Shown: positions 33,601-44,163 of the stretch, one piece after another
Layout: each line of letters begins with the position of its first letter
How positions within the stretch are numbered: position 1 is the stretch's first letter
NCBI GenBank assembly: GCA_039519185.1
Contig: CM076854.1
Location: 152,543,402 to 152,607,401 of the forward strand
Reading direction: 5' to 3'
Source of the DNA: Astragalus membranaceus
Taxonomy: Eukaryota; Streptophyta; Magnoliopsida; Fabales; Fabaceae
DNA: 64,000 bases
Translations under genes and position numbers: made by a program
Notes under the pieces: model-generated
What the model was told of the DNA's origin: nothing
Databases searched by the model: none
The model's input: only the letters and a program-made list of their open reading frames with translations

Positions 33601-35863
33601 TATTCCAACTGTTTCACATCTGATATTTGAGAATTCACTTTATCCCCACGTCTATATCATACCATACCTGTACTACATACCATTTATTTGAAGGAATTTA
33701 TCTATTTTTATGTACGAGTCAAGTTATAATAAACGTTCTTTTACCAATAATTCGTATTTTTCCTTTCTTCAGCTTGTAGGCAGGCTCTCTCAGGAGGAAC
33801 TGATGACTCAGTTACCCTCGTTTCTGCCTGCTCTTTTCGAAGCTTTTGGAAATCAGAGTGCAGATGTCCGAAAGGTAATTTGCTTAGGGTCTTACATCCA
33901 CAGTAATTTATGGTCCATCATTACTTACATTTTGTGAAATTCTTAGAAGGTAAAAGTTTACTTGTTAGTCAAAGAACATTGTGAAGTGGTATAGTAGTTA
34001 TACCAAATTTATCTGGTAACCGAAAATCAAATGCTCGAGACCTATTTGGTTCCTACTTAAACGAACTTAGTACCTTAAAATAGTTATCTTTCAAAATTAC
34101 CAGAAAATGTATTTTGGGCAAGAATGTGTCCCTAATTGAAACGTCGTGCATTCTTGAGCAGAACTTGCTTTGAAAGATGTGAGCTGATTTTAGGTTTTTA
34201 TATGACTTCAACAATCTCACATCCAAAAAAGCATGAGATTGAGTGTTGGACAATACAGAGCCAAAAAGGAAAGTAAGCTCAATGTTGAAGTGAGACGAAT
34301 GTTGAGATAATAAGTTGTTATACTGACTCACACGACATGATTAGAAAAAAAAAGATAGTTCAAAGTTGGATGTACAGGGTGTTTGATCAATGTCACTGAC
34401 TCCCCCTAGGTGGAAAAAGCTTTGGTGGTGGTGCTTGTTGTAATTTCTTTGTTAATTGAGAAGCTGCCATGAGAAGATATGATATTAAACATTTCATGGG
34501 TATTTACCATGTACGAGGGAGCTCTATAGCCTATAAAATTATCAACTTTCTTGAGTGATGTTGGCCGGTCAAGCTTATTGGAAAATAGTGCAAGGCATGT
34601 CTATTGGGAAAAATTTAAAACACAATCTAAAATAGTACCGGAGGCTATCCTAGATTTATTGTTGGGCCATCCACCATATTACATGAGGGGGTGTATTGGA
34701 AAAATGGAAGTCCCACATTAATTAGAGATATTTGCCTAGTAAGAGTTTATAAAATTTGGATATTCCTCATCTTACAAGTCAGTTTTGTAGGGTTGAGTTA
34801 ATTTACGAAAACAACTCTTTTCTGCCTTTTTTTTCATTTCCATGTATTTTTTTTTGACAACCCATTTCCATGTATTATCAAATGTCTATTTTGCATAGTT
34901 TCCATGGCTATATAGGGCAACTTCTCTTGTTTGCATAATTACTTAATAACTTGTTTCTTTGGACAATTAATTCGTAACATTAGAAATTTTAATAAATGAT
35001 ATATACTTCAAAACTTGAAGGCCTGAAACCCATTTAGCAATTTATTTCCTAATATTCGACTATGTGACAAAATAATGAAAGCAATTTATTTCCTAATATT
35101 CGACTATGTGACAAAATAATGAAATACAGACTATATATCTCTGTAGAAATCGTCTGCACTATAATGTTTAGTTATTGAACTCTTCAAACTTAGTCATTAA
35201 TATTCTGACTGGCTTAAAGAATGATATGGCTGAAATCGGTGTGGTTCAATTGTTTGAATGAGAGAATTAGGGCATTATTTTTATCATTAGTAATAGTTTG
35301 CATAATTACTTAATAACTTGTTTCTTTGGACAATGAATTCGTAACATTAGAAATTTTAAAAAATGATATATACTTCAAATCTTGAAGGCCTGAAACCCAT
35401 TTAGCAATTTATTTCCTAATACTCGTTGACTATGCGACAAAATAATGAAATATGACTATATATCTCTGTAGAAATCGTCTGCACTATAGTGTATAGTTAT
35501 TGAACTCTTTAAATTTAGTCATTAATATTCTGACTGGCTTAAAGAATGATATGGCTGAAATCTGTGGGGTTCAATTGTTTGAATGAAAGAATTAGGGCAT
35601 TATTTTTATCATTAGTAATTGTTGGCTTCTTTTTACGCGTCATTTGTTCCCTCTTTATATCTGGTCTTACTCATTTTTATGTAACTGGTGGATGGTTACA
35701 GACTGTTGTTTTCTGCCTCGTGGATATTTATATCATGCTTGGGAAAGCATTCTTGCCATATTTGCAAGGCCTCAACAGCACACAGTTGAAGCTGGTCACT
35801 ATTTATGCGAATCGAATCTCACAAGCCAGGACAGGCAAAGCAATTGATGCCAGTCATGATTAG
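18664..35863 (+). CDS. CLASP: CLASP, microtubule plus-end/cortical microtubule-associated protein, complete gene
   Basis: Twenty-one exons: 18664-18996, 20216-20371, 20475-20537, 21182-21250, 21415-21580, 22482-22643, 25893-25990, 26342-26416, 26492-26560, 26646-26731, 26802-26919, 27735-27833, 27916-28273, 28418-30189, 31221-31322, 32634-32738, 32907-32981, 33066-33134, 33234-33302, 33773-33874, 35702-35863. They join in phase into 1435 codons plus stop, close to the Arabidopsis CLASP length. The start MEEALELARAKDTKERMAGV matches the family. HEAT-like TOG domains fall at about 1-230, 282-500 and 789-1040 (WSARVAAFNYL, DDPHHKVAQAALSTLAD, SPKAKLAVIEFA); the linker 505-780 is Ser/Arg-rich; the C-terminal helical domain (about 1190-1435) is where CLIP-type partners bind in relatives. 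CLASP stabilises cortical microtubules and controls their attachment and anisotropic growth. No stop or frameshift was found, so the gene looks functional. Several introns (6, 14, 15, 20) are enlarged by transposons or duplications. Confidence 0.95.
22966..24915. mobile_element. CCGG-rich transposon-like insertion in CLASP intron 6, split by a TRIM
   Basis: The left part (22970-23070) holds repeated ACCGGACCGG and CATTGAATCGGTGAAG motifs. The right part (24780-24915) holds CCGGTTTTCC, AGTCCGGTTC, CCAACCGGTTGAACCGG. Similar CCGGTT-rich ends bound several plant DNA-transposon (hAT or Mutator) families. The middle is very AT-rich and was later split by the TRIM at 23109-24238. I could not define a target duplication, so the superfamily is open. 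Confidence 0.5.
23109..24238 (-). mobile_element. TRIM/SMART-type miniature LTR retrotransposon, 1130 bp, in CLASP intron 6
   Basis: Two nearly identical 155-bp LTRs (23109-23263 and 24084-24238; the first difference is GAATATG versus GAATTTG) start TG and end CA. A perfect 5-bp duplication ATAAC lies outside both (23104-23108 and 24239-24243). Orientation is minus: the complement of TAAGGGGGAG (polypurine tract) follows the left LTR, and CTCTGATACCA, the complement of a tRNA-Met primer site, precedes the right LTR. The 820-bp interior has no gag or pol, only low-confidence frames, so it is a non-autonomous element. The near-identity of the LTRs implies recent insertion. Confidence 0.93.
24916..25800. 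other. Remainder of CLASP intron 6, unclassified repeat-like sequence
   Basis: A less AT-rich block (24916-25340) opens with an imperfect inverted pair around TTACGATCTTGCTACC and GCGAGCAAGGTGAAAA. ACGATCTTG words recur at about 25736 and 25753-25790. The overlapping small frames in both directions near 25030-25340 have no recognisable domain. It is probably transposon-derived. Confidence 0.35.
30267..30585 (-). repeat. Solo LTR in CLASP intron 14
   Basis: A 319-bp segment begins TGATAGACCGCC and ends ATCCTAACA (minus sense TGTTAGGAT...GGCGGTCTATCA). The flanks GCGAG (30262-30266) and GTGAG (30586-30590) match at 4 of 5 bases, consistent with an aged 5-bp target duplication. No internal domain is present, so this is the product of LTR-LTR recombination. 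Confidence 0.65.
31361..31591 (+). repeat. 115-bp tandem duplication just inside CLASP intron 15
   Basis: Two nearly identical units start TCTTCCCAAGTTGTTTGG at 31361 and 31476 and each end ...TTTTATACCAA. The only clear difference is the T-run length. The duplication lies about 40 bp downstream of the exon 15 donor site. Confidence 0.9.
31711..32100 (-). repeat. LTR-like fragment in CLASP intron 15
   Basis: Read on the minus strand, the segment has the layout of a retrotransposon LTR: a TATA-like CTATAAATGC, then a pyrimidine-rich R/U5-like stretch (TTTCACTCTCTTCTCTACT). I could not fix TG/CA ends or a target duplication. Confidence 0.4.
34370..34810 (+). repeat. LTR/PPT-like fragment in CLASP intron 20
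   Basis: The segment contains GAGGGGGTGTATTGGAAAAA followed by GTCCCACATTAATTAG, the usual look of a polypurine tract joined to a copia LTR start. No coding domain accompanies it. It is annotated as a degraded retrotransposon fragment. Confidence 0.35.
34929..35620 (+). repeat. ~368-bp tandem duplication in CLASP intron 20, with a nested 43-bp duplication
   Basis: TTTGCATAATTACTTAATAA starts at 34929 and again at 35297. The following ~320 bp correspond closely, ending with ATTAGGGCATTATTTTTATC in both copies. Inside the first copy only, GCAATTTATTTCCTAATATT and its continuation is repeated back to back (about 35036-35122). The second copy ends about 80 bp before the final exon. Confidence 0.88.
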
Positions 35864-36106
35864 CAGGTTCATTGTGAAGAAAATTTGTTTGGGCTTCGGC
35901 TTATTCATTGCTGTGAATTTGTATATTTGCGTGCAAGAATTATAGAAGTGAGTTTCCATTGTCTTCCCTTCCTCACCTCTGTTCTATATATTTTTTTCCC
36001 TGCCTATGTGTTGGAATTTTGAGAGTGCTGGTGGTGGAATGCAGTGCGTAAATTGTAATCTACGTTTAGAAAACATCATTGAATATTGATTATATAAAAT
36101 GGTTTT

Positions 36107-36481
36107 TGATACAAACCCATGAATTAACAACAACAATGATAGAGATCGAATTATGGTGGAGGGATAAACAGGCTGAAAATCGATTATGTGCTTAATAATA
36201 GTAGGGATTACAAGTCAAACTATCCAAGAGCAATGCTCTCCTCTTCTGGCCTAAACTTACACAATAACTTCTAACATAACCTCCACAAACAAACACACAA
36301 TACTTATATTCAAATCCACACCAAATAACTACCTACATATAATAACCACCACACCATAACTACCTAATAACATAATTAATTAACAAATAACTACTCTTCT
36401 CCTTTATTCTTCTTGTTTCTCCTCTCATAAACCCTCCAAATGACGGGTTTGCCCTTCTGACTATCAACATGGGCTCTATCA
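36107..36481 (-). repeat. 3' LTR of the chromovirus
   Basis: A 375-bp copy running from TGATACAAACCCATG to ATGGGCTCTATCA. Its sequence recurs at 41513-42437 apart from the inserted LINE and scattered substitutions. The chromodomain frame reads on into the LTR (stop near 36391). Confidence 0.8.
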
Positions 36482-39400
36482 CTGCCCTCCCCATGAGCAC
36501 CAGCCTTGTCCTCAAGACTTAGATTTGGAAATTGCGTTGCAATGATGTCCGTGTCTTCCCATGTTGCTTCTTCCATAGGTTTCTGGCGCCACTGAACAAG
36601 GACTTGAGGAACCTGCTTACCACTACGGCTAATGGTTCGGTGTGCTAAGACAGTGCCAGCCTCCCAAAGTGACTCATCTGTAACTTCTAAACTAGCAGGT
36701 AGATTTTGATGAACCACAACATTACCCACAGCCTTCTTCAATAGTGAGACATGAAAAACAGGATGTATGCGAGATGACTCAGGAAGTTGCAACTTGTATG
36801 CCACTGCTCCTATTCGCTCCAACACTTGAAACGGGCCATAGTACCTGGGAGATAATTTAGGACAGATCCTGGCAGCAACAGATTGTTATACATGTGGCCT
36901 CAATTTGAGGAAGACCATCTCCCCAACTTCAAATGACCTCTCATTACACTTTTTGTCTGCTTGGCTCTTCATCCGGTCACGTGCACGGGCCAAATGGCGT
37001 CGAAGTTGACGAAGACATTCATCACGATCAAGTAATTCATTCTGGACAGCTTCTACCTTAACTTCACCGGGAAGGAAGTTGGTTATAACTGGAGGAGGAC
37101 GGCCATAGACAGCCTCAAAAGGTGTGGTACCTGTGGGCACATGAAAAGTAGTATTGTACCAATATTCAGCCCAAGGAATCCAACTCACCCACGTCTTTGG
37201 TTGGTCAGATATGAAACAACGTAAGAATGTCTCCAAGCATTGATTGACAACCTCCGTTTGACCATCTGTTTGAGGGCGGTTAGCGGTGCTCATCTTCAAC
37301 TGAGTACCCTACAACTTGAATAACTCTTGCCAGAAATTGCTCACAAAGATAGGGTCCCGATCACTCCCAATAGACACCGGAATGCCATGGAGCCTAACAA
37401 CTTCTTTGGTAAAGGCGTCTGCCAGTGACCTTGCTGAGTAGGGACGTTTCAGAGGGATGAAATGATTGTACTTAGATAACCTGTCCACCACTACAAAGAT
37501 GGCTTCGAACCCTCTAGACTTAGGTAATCCAGTAATGAAGTCCATTGAGATATCCTCCCATATCTGATTTGGCATTGGTAATGGCTGGAGTAAACCACCC
37601 GGCGCAGTAGCAGCATATTTGTTGCGCTGACATATATCACACAGTTGCACAAATTCTTGCACTTGTTTTTCATACCCATCCAATACAAATTCGCTGCCAA
37701 CCGACGATAAGTACGATAAAACCCGAAATGTCCACCCTGTGGAGTACTATGAAATTCCTTCAGCATAATAGGAATAAGCGCTGAATTAGAAGCCAAAACT
37801 AACCTGCCCTTGTACAACAACACGCCATGCTGGTAGGTGAAACCTTTTTTGACACCAGTACCACGGTTCAAATCTAAAATGATAGCTTGTAATGCTGAAT
37901 CTTTTTGCACTTCCTCATTGTATGGAATTGTAATCAGCCCACTCCGGTGAATATATCATATTGAGTCCATCAAACTTGCGTGACAACGCATCAACCCCTT
38001 TATTTTCCAATCCCGGCTTGTACACAACATCAAATTGATATCCCAACAACTTTGCAACCCAATTCTGTTGATCCATGGTAGTAATCCGCTATTGCATTAA
38101 TTGTTTAAGACTCTTTTGATCAGTACACACAGTAAACTTACTCCCCAACAGATAAGGACGCCAATGTTGAATTGCCAAAGCCACGACCATCAACTCCTTC
38201 TAATAGGCAGATTTGTTTAAATTACGGTCACTAAGACCCTTGCTAAAGAAGGCAATCGGTTTCTTGTCTTGAATCAATATAGCACCCAAACCATTACCTG
38301 AAGCCTCACTTTCAATGACAAACCCTTTGGTGAAGTTCGGTAAGGCCAAAACCGGGGCTGTTGTGACTCTCATCTTAAGCTCATCAAGGGCTTCTTGTTC
38401 TTTACCTCCCCATTGGAAACCATCTTTCTTTTTAGGTCCGTAAGAAGTCTTGCAATCTTACCATAATTACGGATAAACTTCCTGTAATAACCAGTGAGAC
38501 CCAAAAATCCTCTCACCCTTTTCACATTCTTTGGAATTGGCCACTGTAACACACTATTCACCTTTGAAGGATCCATAGAGACCCCCTCACTTGAAATAAC
38601 ATGACCCAGATACTCAATGGATAACTGACCAAAGGAACATTTCTTTTGATTAGCAACCAACTGTTGCTCAGCCAAAACATTCAATACCAACTCAACATGC
38701 TGAATATGATCCTGCCAAGTAGCACTATATACCAGGATGTCATCAAAAAATACAAGCACATATTTTCTCAACATAGGTTTAAATACTTCATTCATTAAGG
38801 CCTGAAAAGTTGAAGGAGCATTCATCAACCCAAACGGCATCACTAAGAACTCATAATGACCTTCATGAGTACGAAAAGCCGTTTTATGGATATCCTCTTT
38901 CCTCATACGCACTTGATGATAACCAGACTTAAGATCAGTTTTAGAAAAATATCTAGCACCATGTAATTCATCCAACAGTTCATCAATCACAAGAATAGGA
39001 AACTTGTCAGGAATTGTTACCTTATTTAGAGCACGATAATCCACACACATTCTCCACGAACTGTCTTTTTTCTTGACTAAGATAACAGGACAGGAGAAGG
39101 CACCTTGACTTGGTCTAATCACCCCACACAACAACATCTCTTTCACTTGTTTCTCAATTTCAAATAGGCATGGCAACGGGGCAGGTCGAGGGCGGGTTTT
39201 GCATCCCCCGTCCCCGCCCCTATCTCTATCGGGTCGGGTTTCACATCTCCCCATCCCCGTCCCAAACAGGGACGGGTTCCCCGCGGGTACCCGTTTCCGC
39301 CACAAATTTATAAGAAAAATACAAAAATATATTTATAATAATTAATAAAATAAAATCATAATAATTATACAATGATAAAATAAAGTTAAAAGTATTAAAG

Positions 39401-41520
39401 TAGACTTTTCTATAGGAAATAGATCAAAATTAAAAATAAACAAAATTTATGAAACAAAATGAATAAGTAAATATGCATAAAATAAAATAATTAATTTATG
39501 TTTTGTTGAGCGGGTTCGGGGCGGGGACAGGGTGGGTAACAACATCCCCGAACCCCGCCCCCGGTCAAAGCGGGTTTTCCCCGTCAATCTCGGGGCGGGG
39601 ACGGGTGGGTACCCGCGGGTTCGGATTAAGTTGCCATGCCTAATTTCAAACTTGTGCTGATGAGGATAACGATATGGACGAACATTGACCGGTCGTTGCC
39701 CCTCTACCAAGTGTATTGCATGCTCCTGTCGTCTCTCTAGAGGAAGCCCCCGTGGCTCTTTGAAAACATGCTCAAATTTGTCCAACAAAGAGCTCATCTC
39801 AGTTTGCTTGCTCTGTGTCACCACAACTTCTTGAACCCCACACCGCAATTGAAGAAAACGAGTATCTTCCACATATTCCTGCAAAGGTGCACATCCTCCA
39901 CTACGCACACCCTGAATTTCCACCCATTCACCTTGATAATCAAAACGCATGATTTTCTGTATCCAATCTATCCATGTAGCTCCTATCTGTGTTAGCCAAG
40001 CCATTCCCAAGACTAAATCAATACCATCCAAATCAAAAAGCATAGTATTGATTACCCATGATATTCCTTGAACCACAATTACCACATCACGACATTCACC
40101 ATGTGTTTTAACCGTGAATCCATCACCTAACTTGATTGGTCTAGAAGGAGCGTCAATGATACGTAATCCCATTGCCAAGGCCAAACGCCTAGACATGAAA
40201 TTCTGATTTGCACCACTATCAACCAACATCAACACAGGCACCCCTCTTATGGTCCCTTGTAATTTAATTGAGCGGTGTCTATCCTGATAATCTTCACACA
40301 GACCATTAAAATTCATTACATTGAGTTGAAGTTCTTCTTCACCACTTTCTTCAATTTCATCTTTCATTACCATTACTTCCCCTTCTTCCTCCAACTCATC
40401 TTTCATTACCATCACACGCACATTTCGATCTGGACATTGATGCCGTGGATGAAAAGGACCTCCGCATTTGAAACAAAGACCCTTTTTGACGTCGTTCGGT
40501 AATTTCTTGTGAAGACAGATTGCGTACTGCTCTGTCACGCAGCGCAGGGACTGCCTTCTCTGTTAATGGCGCTCCACGCACCGGTTTCTCACCATGGTTG
40601 CGCTCACGGTTTCCATGGGTTCCCTGAACATAGACCCAGTCGTTATTAATGGGCCTGGAATTTGATGCCAAGCGGTTACCAGAGCGGTTATCTGAAACGG
40701 TTTGCGCGCCTGACCCGTATCGTGACTCGACAGTTTTGCGTGCAACCCAGCCCTTCTTTCCCTCTTTCGTTCTCGCGTTCGATGGCTCTGGCCACATTCA
40801 TTAATCTGGGTCGCGCCACAAACCCTAGAGCGATAAGGCTCCTTACTTTTCCTCTTATATTCTCCTTCAACCCATGGACAAAATAACTGACATATTGATC
40901 GTTCGAAAGACGTGTGATTTGGGAGATTAACCGTTCGAAATTCTCAATGCATTCCTCAACCGTACCATCTTGTTGGAGTGCAGACAATTGTTCAAAAACA
41001 TTCCCATCACTCACTTCTCCATAACGCTCCAATAAGGCATCCTTCAAATTCTCCCATGTCAACTCTTCATTCTCTTCCAACAGACCCTTGAAAAAGTGAA
41101 TAGTTGCACCATCCATACATAACTATGCCAAATTGACTTTGATTTCAGGACGAGTGAATTGTACACGAAAATATACTTCTGCCCTGGCAATCCATCCAGC
41201 GGGATCGTCACCGGTGAACATTAGCAGTTCCACTTTTTTTACTGACAAACGAAATTCGTCAAGAGCGTCACCGTGTAATTCCGAACTTTATGTTTTGTAC
41301 TCACAGATTCGTTGTTGCGCTAAGTTTCTGCCTGCGCATTCACAACACCTTTCTCTTTACTCAGATTGAGTAAAGAAATGATTTTCTCCTGATTCTCCTT
41401 AGTCTGGTTCTGCATTTCCTTCATTGAAGCTTTCAAATTCACAATTTTGCTCTCAAGCCCAGCAACTTGAGTCTCCATCTTCTTTGGTGGCATCCGGCAC
41501 GTCAGACCAATTTGATACAA
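36391..41520 (-). pseudogene. Chromovirus gag-pol polyprotein, broken by frameshifts, stops and an insertion
   Basis: Reading leftward: a gag start (MPPKKMETQ, near 41490); gag core (about 40690-41116); a CCHC zinc knuckle (CFKCGGPFHPRHQC, about 40440-40485); protease (LVDSGANQNFMSRRLA, about 40190-40240); RT (FSKTDLKSGYHQVRM, then VFFDDILVYS, 38370-39160); RNase H (37920-38370, with in-frame stops); integrase with zinc-binding region and the DDE core (SMDFITGLP, SDRDPIFVS, TDGQTEVVNQCLE; 36886-37910); and a C-terminal chromodomain (VLVQWRQKPMEEATWED, about 36530-36610) that marks it as a chromovirus. At least four frame breaks separate these blocks, and a hAT MITE interrupts the RT start, so no functional protein is made. 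Confidence 0.88.
39165..39642. mobile_element. hAT-type MITE, 478 bp, GC-rich ends, nested in chromovirus pol
   Basis: The element runs from TAGGCATGGCAAC to GTTGCCATGCCTA, a perfect inverted terminal repeat. The 8-bp sequence ATTTCAAA flanks both sides (39157-39164 and 39643-39650). The outer ~100 bp on each side are extremely G/C-rich (CGGGGCGGGGAC, GGTACCCGCGGG) and the centre is AT-rich. It splits the RT region of the host element; the pol frame resumes on the other side (HQHKFEI then EIEKQVKEML). Confidence 0.93.
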
Positions 41521-42437
41521 ACCCGTGAATTAACAATAACAATGACAGAGATCGAATTATGGTGGAGGGATAAACAGACTGAAAATCGATTATGTGCTTA
41601 ATAATAATAGTAGGGATTACAAGTCAAACTATCCAAGAGCAATGCTCTCCTCAGAAGTTATAACTTCTGGCCTAAACTTACAGAATAACTTCTAACATAA
41701 CCTTCACAAACAAACACACAATACTTATATTCAAATCCACACCAAATAACTACCTACATATAATAACCATCACACCATAACTACCTTTTTTTTTAAACAA
41801 AAGGAAATGAGCCTCGTTAAAACCTTCTGATACAAAACCCTCATTAGGGATAAAAACATCTAGAAGGAAAGAGTACTCCCCCCTATTTCATTAAAAAACA
41901 AAAATACAAAAAGCACGGGGGGACATAAACCAAAACCCATGCAAACAAACATTACTGCCTGAAACGAAAATAAGGAAGACCAACCCTATTACGGATAAAA
42001 TCATCCTTAATAAAAGTGGGAATAGAATTCCACCATTGGAATCCAGACAGGTTGGTCCCATGAGACGCAAGCTTATCGGCGCAGTGATTCCCTTCCCTAA
42101 AAATATGAGTGCAAGTGACAGTCATTGATTTGAGAAGACCCATGCAATTAAGCCAACGATTGCGGAGATTCCAATGCACAATGGAGTGAGACGAGAAGGC
42201 CATAATAGCAAGCTGAGAATCACTCTCAATCCATAAACGATGCCAACCTTTGCGGAAAGCCACTTCAATGGCGACCATGACACCGACAAGCTCAGCATGA
42301 AGAGCGTAATTTGTACCAAGAGGGAACATAATTAATTAACAAATAACTACTCTTCTCCTTTATTCTTCTTGTTTCTCCTCTCATAAACCCTCCAAATGAC
42401 GGGTTTGCCCTTCTGACTATCAACATGGGCGATAACA
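41513..42437 (-). repeat. 5' LTR of the chromovirus, interrupted by a LINE fragment
   Basis: It matches the left LTR from TGATACAAACCC to CAACATGGGC apart from a ~540-bp insertion at 41786-42324. It also has small differences such as an extra AAGTTATA block near 41655. Confidence 0.78.
41786..42324 (-). mobile_element. 5'-truncated LINE carrying the RNase H-like domain, nested in the chromovirus LTR
   Basis: In minus sense it starts inside an RNase H-like (RVT_3) domain and ends in a poly(A) run (T-run at 41786-41794). Translation 42329-41952 shows ALHAELVGVMVAIEVAF, IESDSQLAIMAF and HIFREGNHCADKLASHG, carrying the conserved E, D and late D of plant LINE RNase H; the first catalytic D is lost by truncation. 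The LTR target TAATA between CTACC and ACATAATTAA is missing, so insertion deleted a few bases instead of duplicating them. Confidence 0.8.
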
Positions 42438-42442
42438 CTTTT

Positions 42443-43200
42443 CAAGAAAGCCTCATCGGTTCTATTACATTTTTTTTTGGATTTAGGTAAAGTCTCGGCA
42501 AGCTTATCTTCAATCCACAATTTGATTTAGGTAAGTACCGCCTATAAACTCACACACGCAATGTGGAGGTTCGAACTCTGGTAACCACAGAAAATATACA
42601 ACTTAATAATTAGTTGTGCTAGGCTTTAACCACAAAATATATAGCTTAACAATCAGTTAAAAATATTAGACTCAGTTTTTAAAATCAATGTAGGAAGTAG
42701 TGAAAAAATATATATATTTTTAACTGTTCTTGTATAAATCTTAATTAAAAACAAAACAGAATTGAAACGAGAAATGAAAACTGAATTTTATAAATCAAAG
42801 AAGTTCTTAGGAGTTATAAGGTGCATGAGTTGGTTTAAGGGAAGGGAGTTACGGATCTAAGTGATAAAGGGGACATGGGCCTCCACTAATTAGAGCACAC
42901 TTATTACACAATCTTAAAATAAAACAGTTTTTTGGTGAAAGTATGTGAATACTACAATTCTTACATATTTGAATACTATCAAAAAATTTTAATTAAAAAG
43001 AAAGTACCAACAATTTTTTGCCTTGCCAAACTTGCTAACGTACTCTTAAAAAATATGTGGATATGAATTAGTAAATTAGTAAATTTTCTTAAGAGTACCT
43101 ACCAAGTTTGCCAAGGAAAAAGATTAATTTTTTCAAAAACAACAATATTAATTACTTTTTGTGGTTTGTGCAACATTAAGACGTCAAAAAGGAATAAGGA
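42443..43200. other. Intergenic, no gene
   Basis: AT-rich sequence. Near 42570 the words GGAGGTTCGAACTCTGG resemble a pol III B box, but no matching A box or target duplication was seen. Confidence 0.4.
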
Positions 43201-43205
43201 TAGTA

Positions 43206-43278
43206 TTCTCTCTGGTCCCTATAGTTATTCAATGAATTTAAAACTACAAAATTTTCTTAAAATAAAGACCGGAGGGAG
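43206..43278. mobile_element. Stowaway-like mini MITE, 73 bp
   Basis: The left end TTCTCTCTGGTCCCTATAGT and the right end AAAGACCGGAGGGAG are inverted versions of the CTCCCTCCGGTCCCTAT end common in plant Stowaway (Tc1/mariner) MITEs. A TA dinucleotide flanks both sides (43204-43205 and 43279-43280). It has probably suffered an internal deletion. Confidence 0.65.
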
Positions 43279-43777
43279 TAACTTAAAAAGACAAATCTCA
43301 TAGAATTTGGACAACAATAAGACCTAAGAATTTAAAATACTATTGGATTGTGAGAATAAGACCTAAGAATTTATATGGCAATGAGGTTGTTATTTTAGAA
43401 GCTAGGTAAAATATAAAATAATTATTTGAATTTTTTTAAAATAGATCATTTAATTAAAATATTATACTGGGTCTCTGAATTTGTCAATATTTTGTAATTG
43501 CGTCCCTGCAGTTAAAACTTTTAAATTTTATAATTAGGACTATTAACTTCAAAAGTTTTTCATCATGTCCCTGCATTTAGGGACTCAATTAAAAATTATA
43601 TAAAAGTTTAGAGACCTACTCATAATTTGTTTAAAAGTTCAGATATTAAAATAGAGGAAACTAAACAATATATTGAGTATCGGGATGGTTGCGATTGCTT
43701 TGCTGGTTGAGGGGAAGCCAAGCCAAATGCAGTGAAATAAGATATTAAGTAAAATTGTAACTTGATATTTTTTTATA

Positions 43778-44154
43778 GGCTAAATATATATTTTGGCCAT
43801 TTATCTTTGGGGTTGTGGTCACTTTGGCCCTTTATCTTTTTTTTTCTCATTTTAGACCCTCATGTTTTTTGTGTGTGTCATTTTGGCCCCTGCCGTTATC
43901 ATTTTGGTCCCTTATGTTTTTAATTGATTTCATTTTAGTCCCTTATGTTTTTAATTGATTTCATTTTGGGCCCTTATGTTTTTAATTGATTTCATTTTCG
44001 TCCTTAAAAATTTGTCTAAAAAAACATAAACATAACGGCAGGGGCCAAAATGACACACACAAAAAACATGAGGGTCTAAAATGAGAAAAAAAAAAGATAA
44101 AGGGCCAAAGTGACCACAACCCCAAAAATAAAGGGCCAAAATATATATTTAGCC
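43778..44154. mobile_element. Mutator-like MITE, 377 bp, with ~125-bp inverted repeats
   Basis: It starts GGCTAAATATATATTTTGGC and the right end is its inverse (CCAAAATATATATTTAGCC). The inverted repeats extend over about 125 bp (ACTTTGGCCC, CCCTCATG, CCCTGCCGTTAT on the left). TTTTTTATA (9 bp) flanks both sides (43769-43777 and 44155-44163). The centre (about 43910-44000) holds three copies of a ~29-bp unit CCCTTATGTTTTTAATTGAT. Transcribed, the whole would fold into a long hairpin. Confidence 0.88.
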
Positions 44155-44163
44155 TTTTTTATA

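Larger units (their letters stand above)
36107..42437 (-). mobile_element. Ty3/gypsy chromovirus, 6.3 kb, degenerate, with nested insertions
   Basis: A minus-strand LTR retrotransposon with LTRs at 36107-36481 and 41513-42437 (the latter enlarged by a LINE). LTR ends are TGATAC/TATCA-like. A polypurine tract (GGGGAGGGCAG in minus sense) lies next to the left LTR. The flanks GTTTT (36102-36106) and CTTTT (42438-42442) are a 4/5 match. Domain order on the minus strand is gag, protease, RT, RNase H, integrase, chromodomain. It begins 243 bp after the CLASP stop codon, in antisense to it. Confidence 0.88.

Noticed and set aside
39768..40502. Plus-strand frames within the chromovirus region
   Set aside because: Antisense to the gag-protease region, which has clear family motifs on the minus strand.
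42540..42600. Possible SINE based on GGTTCGAACTC
   Set aside because: A single B-box-like word without an A box at the right distance or a flanking duplication.
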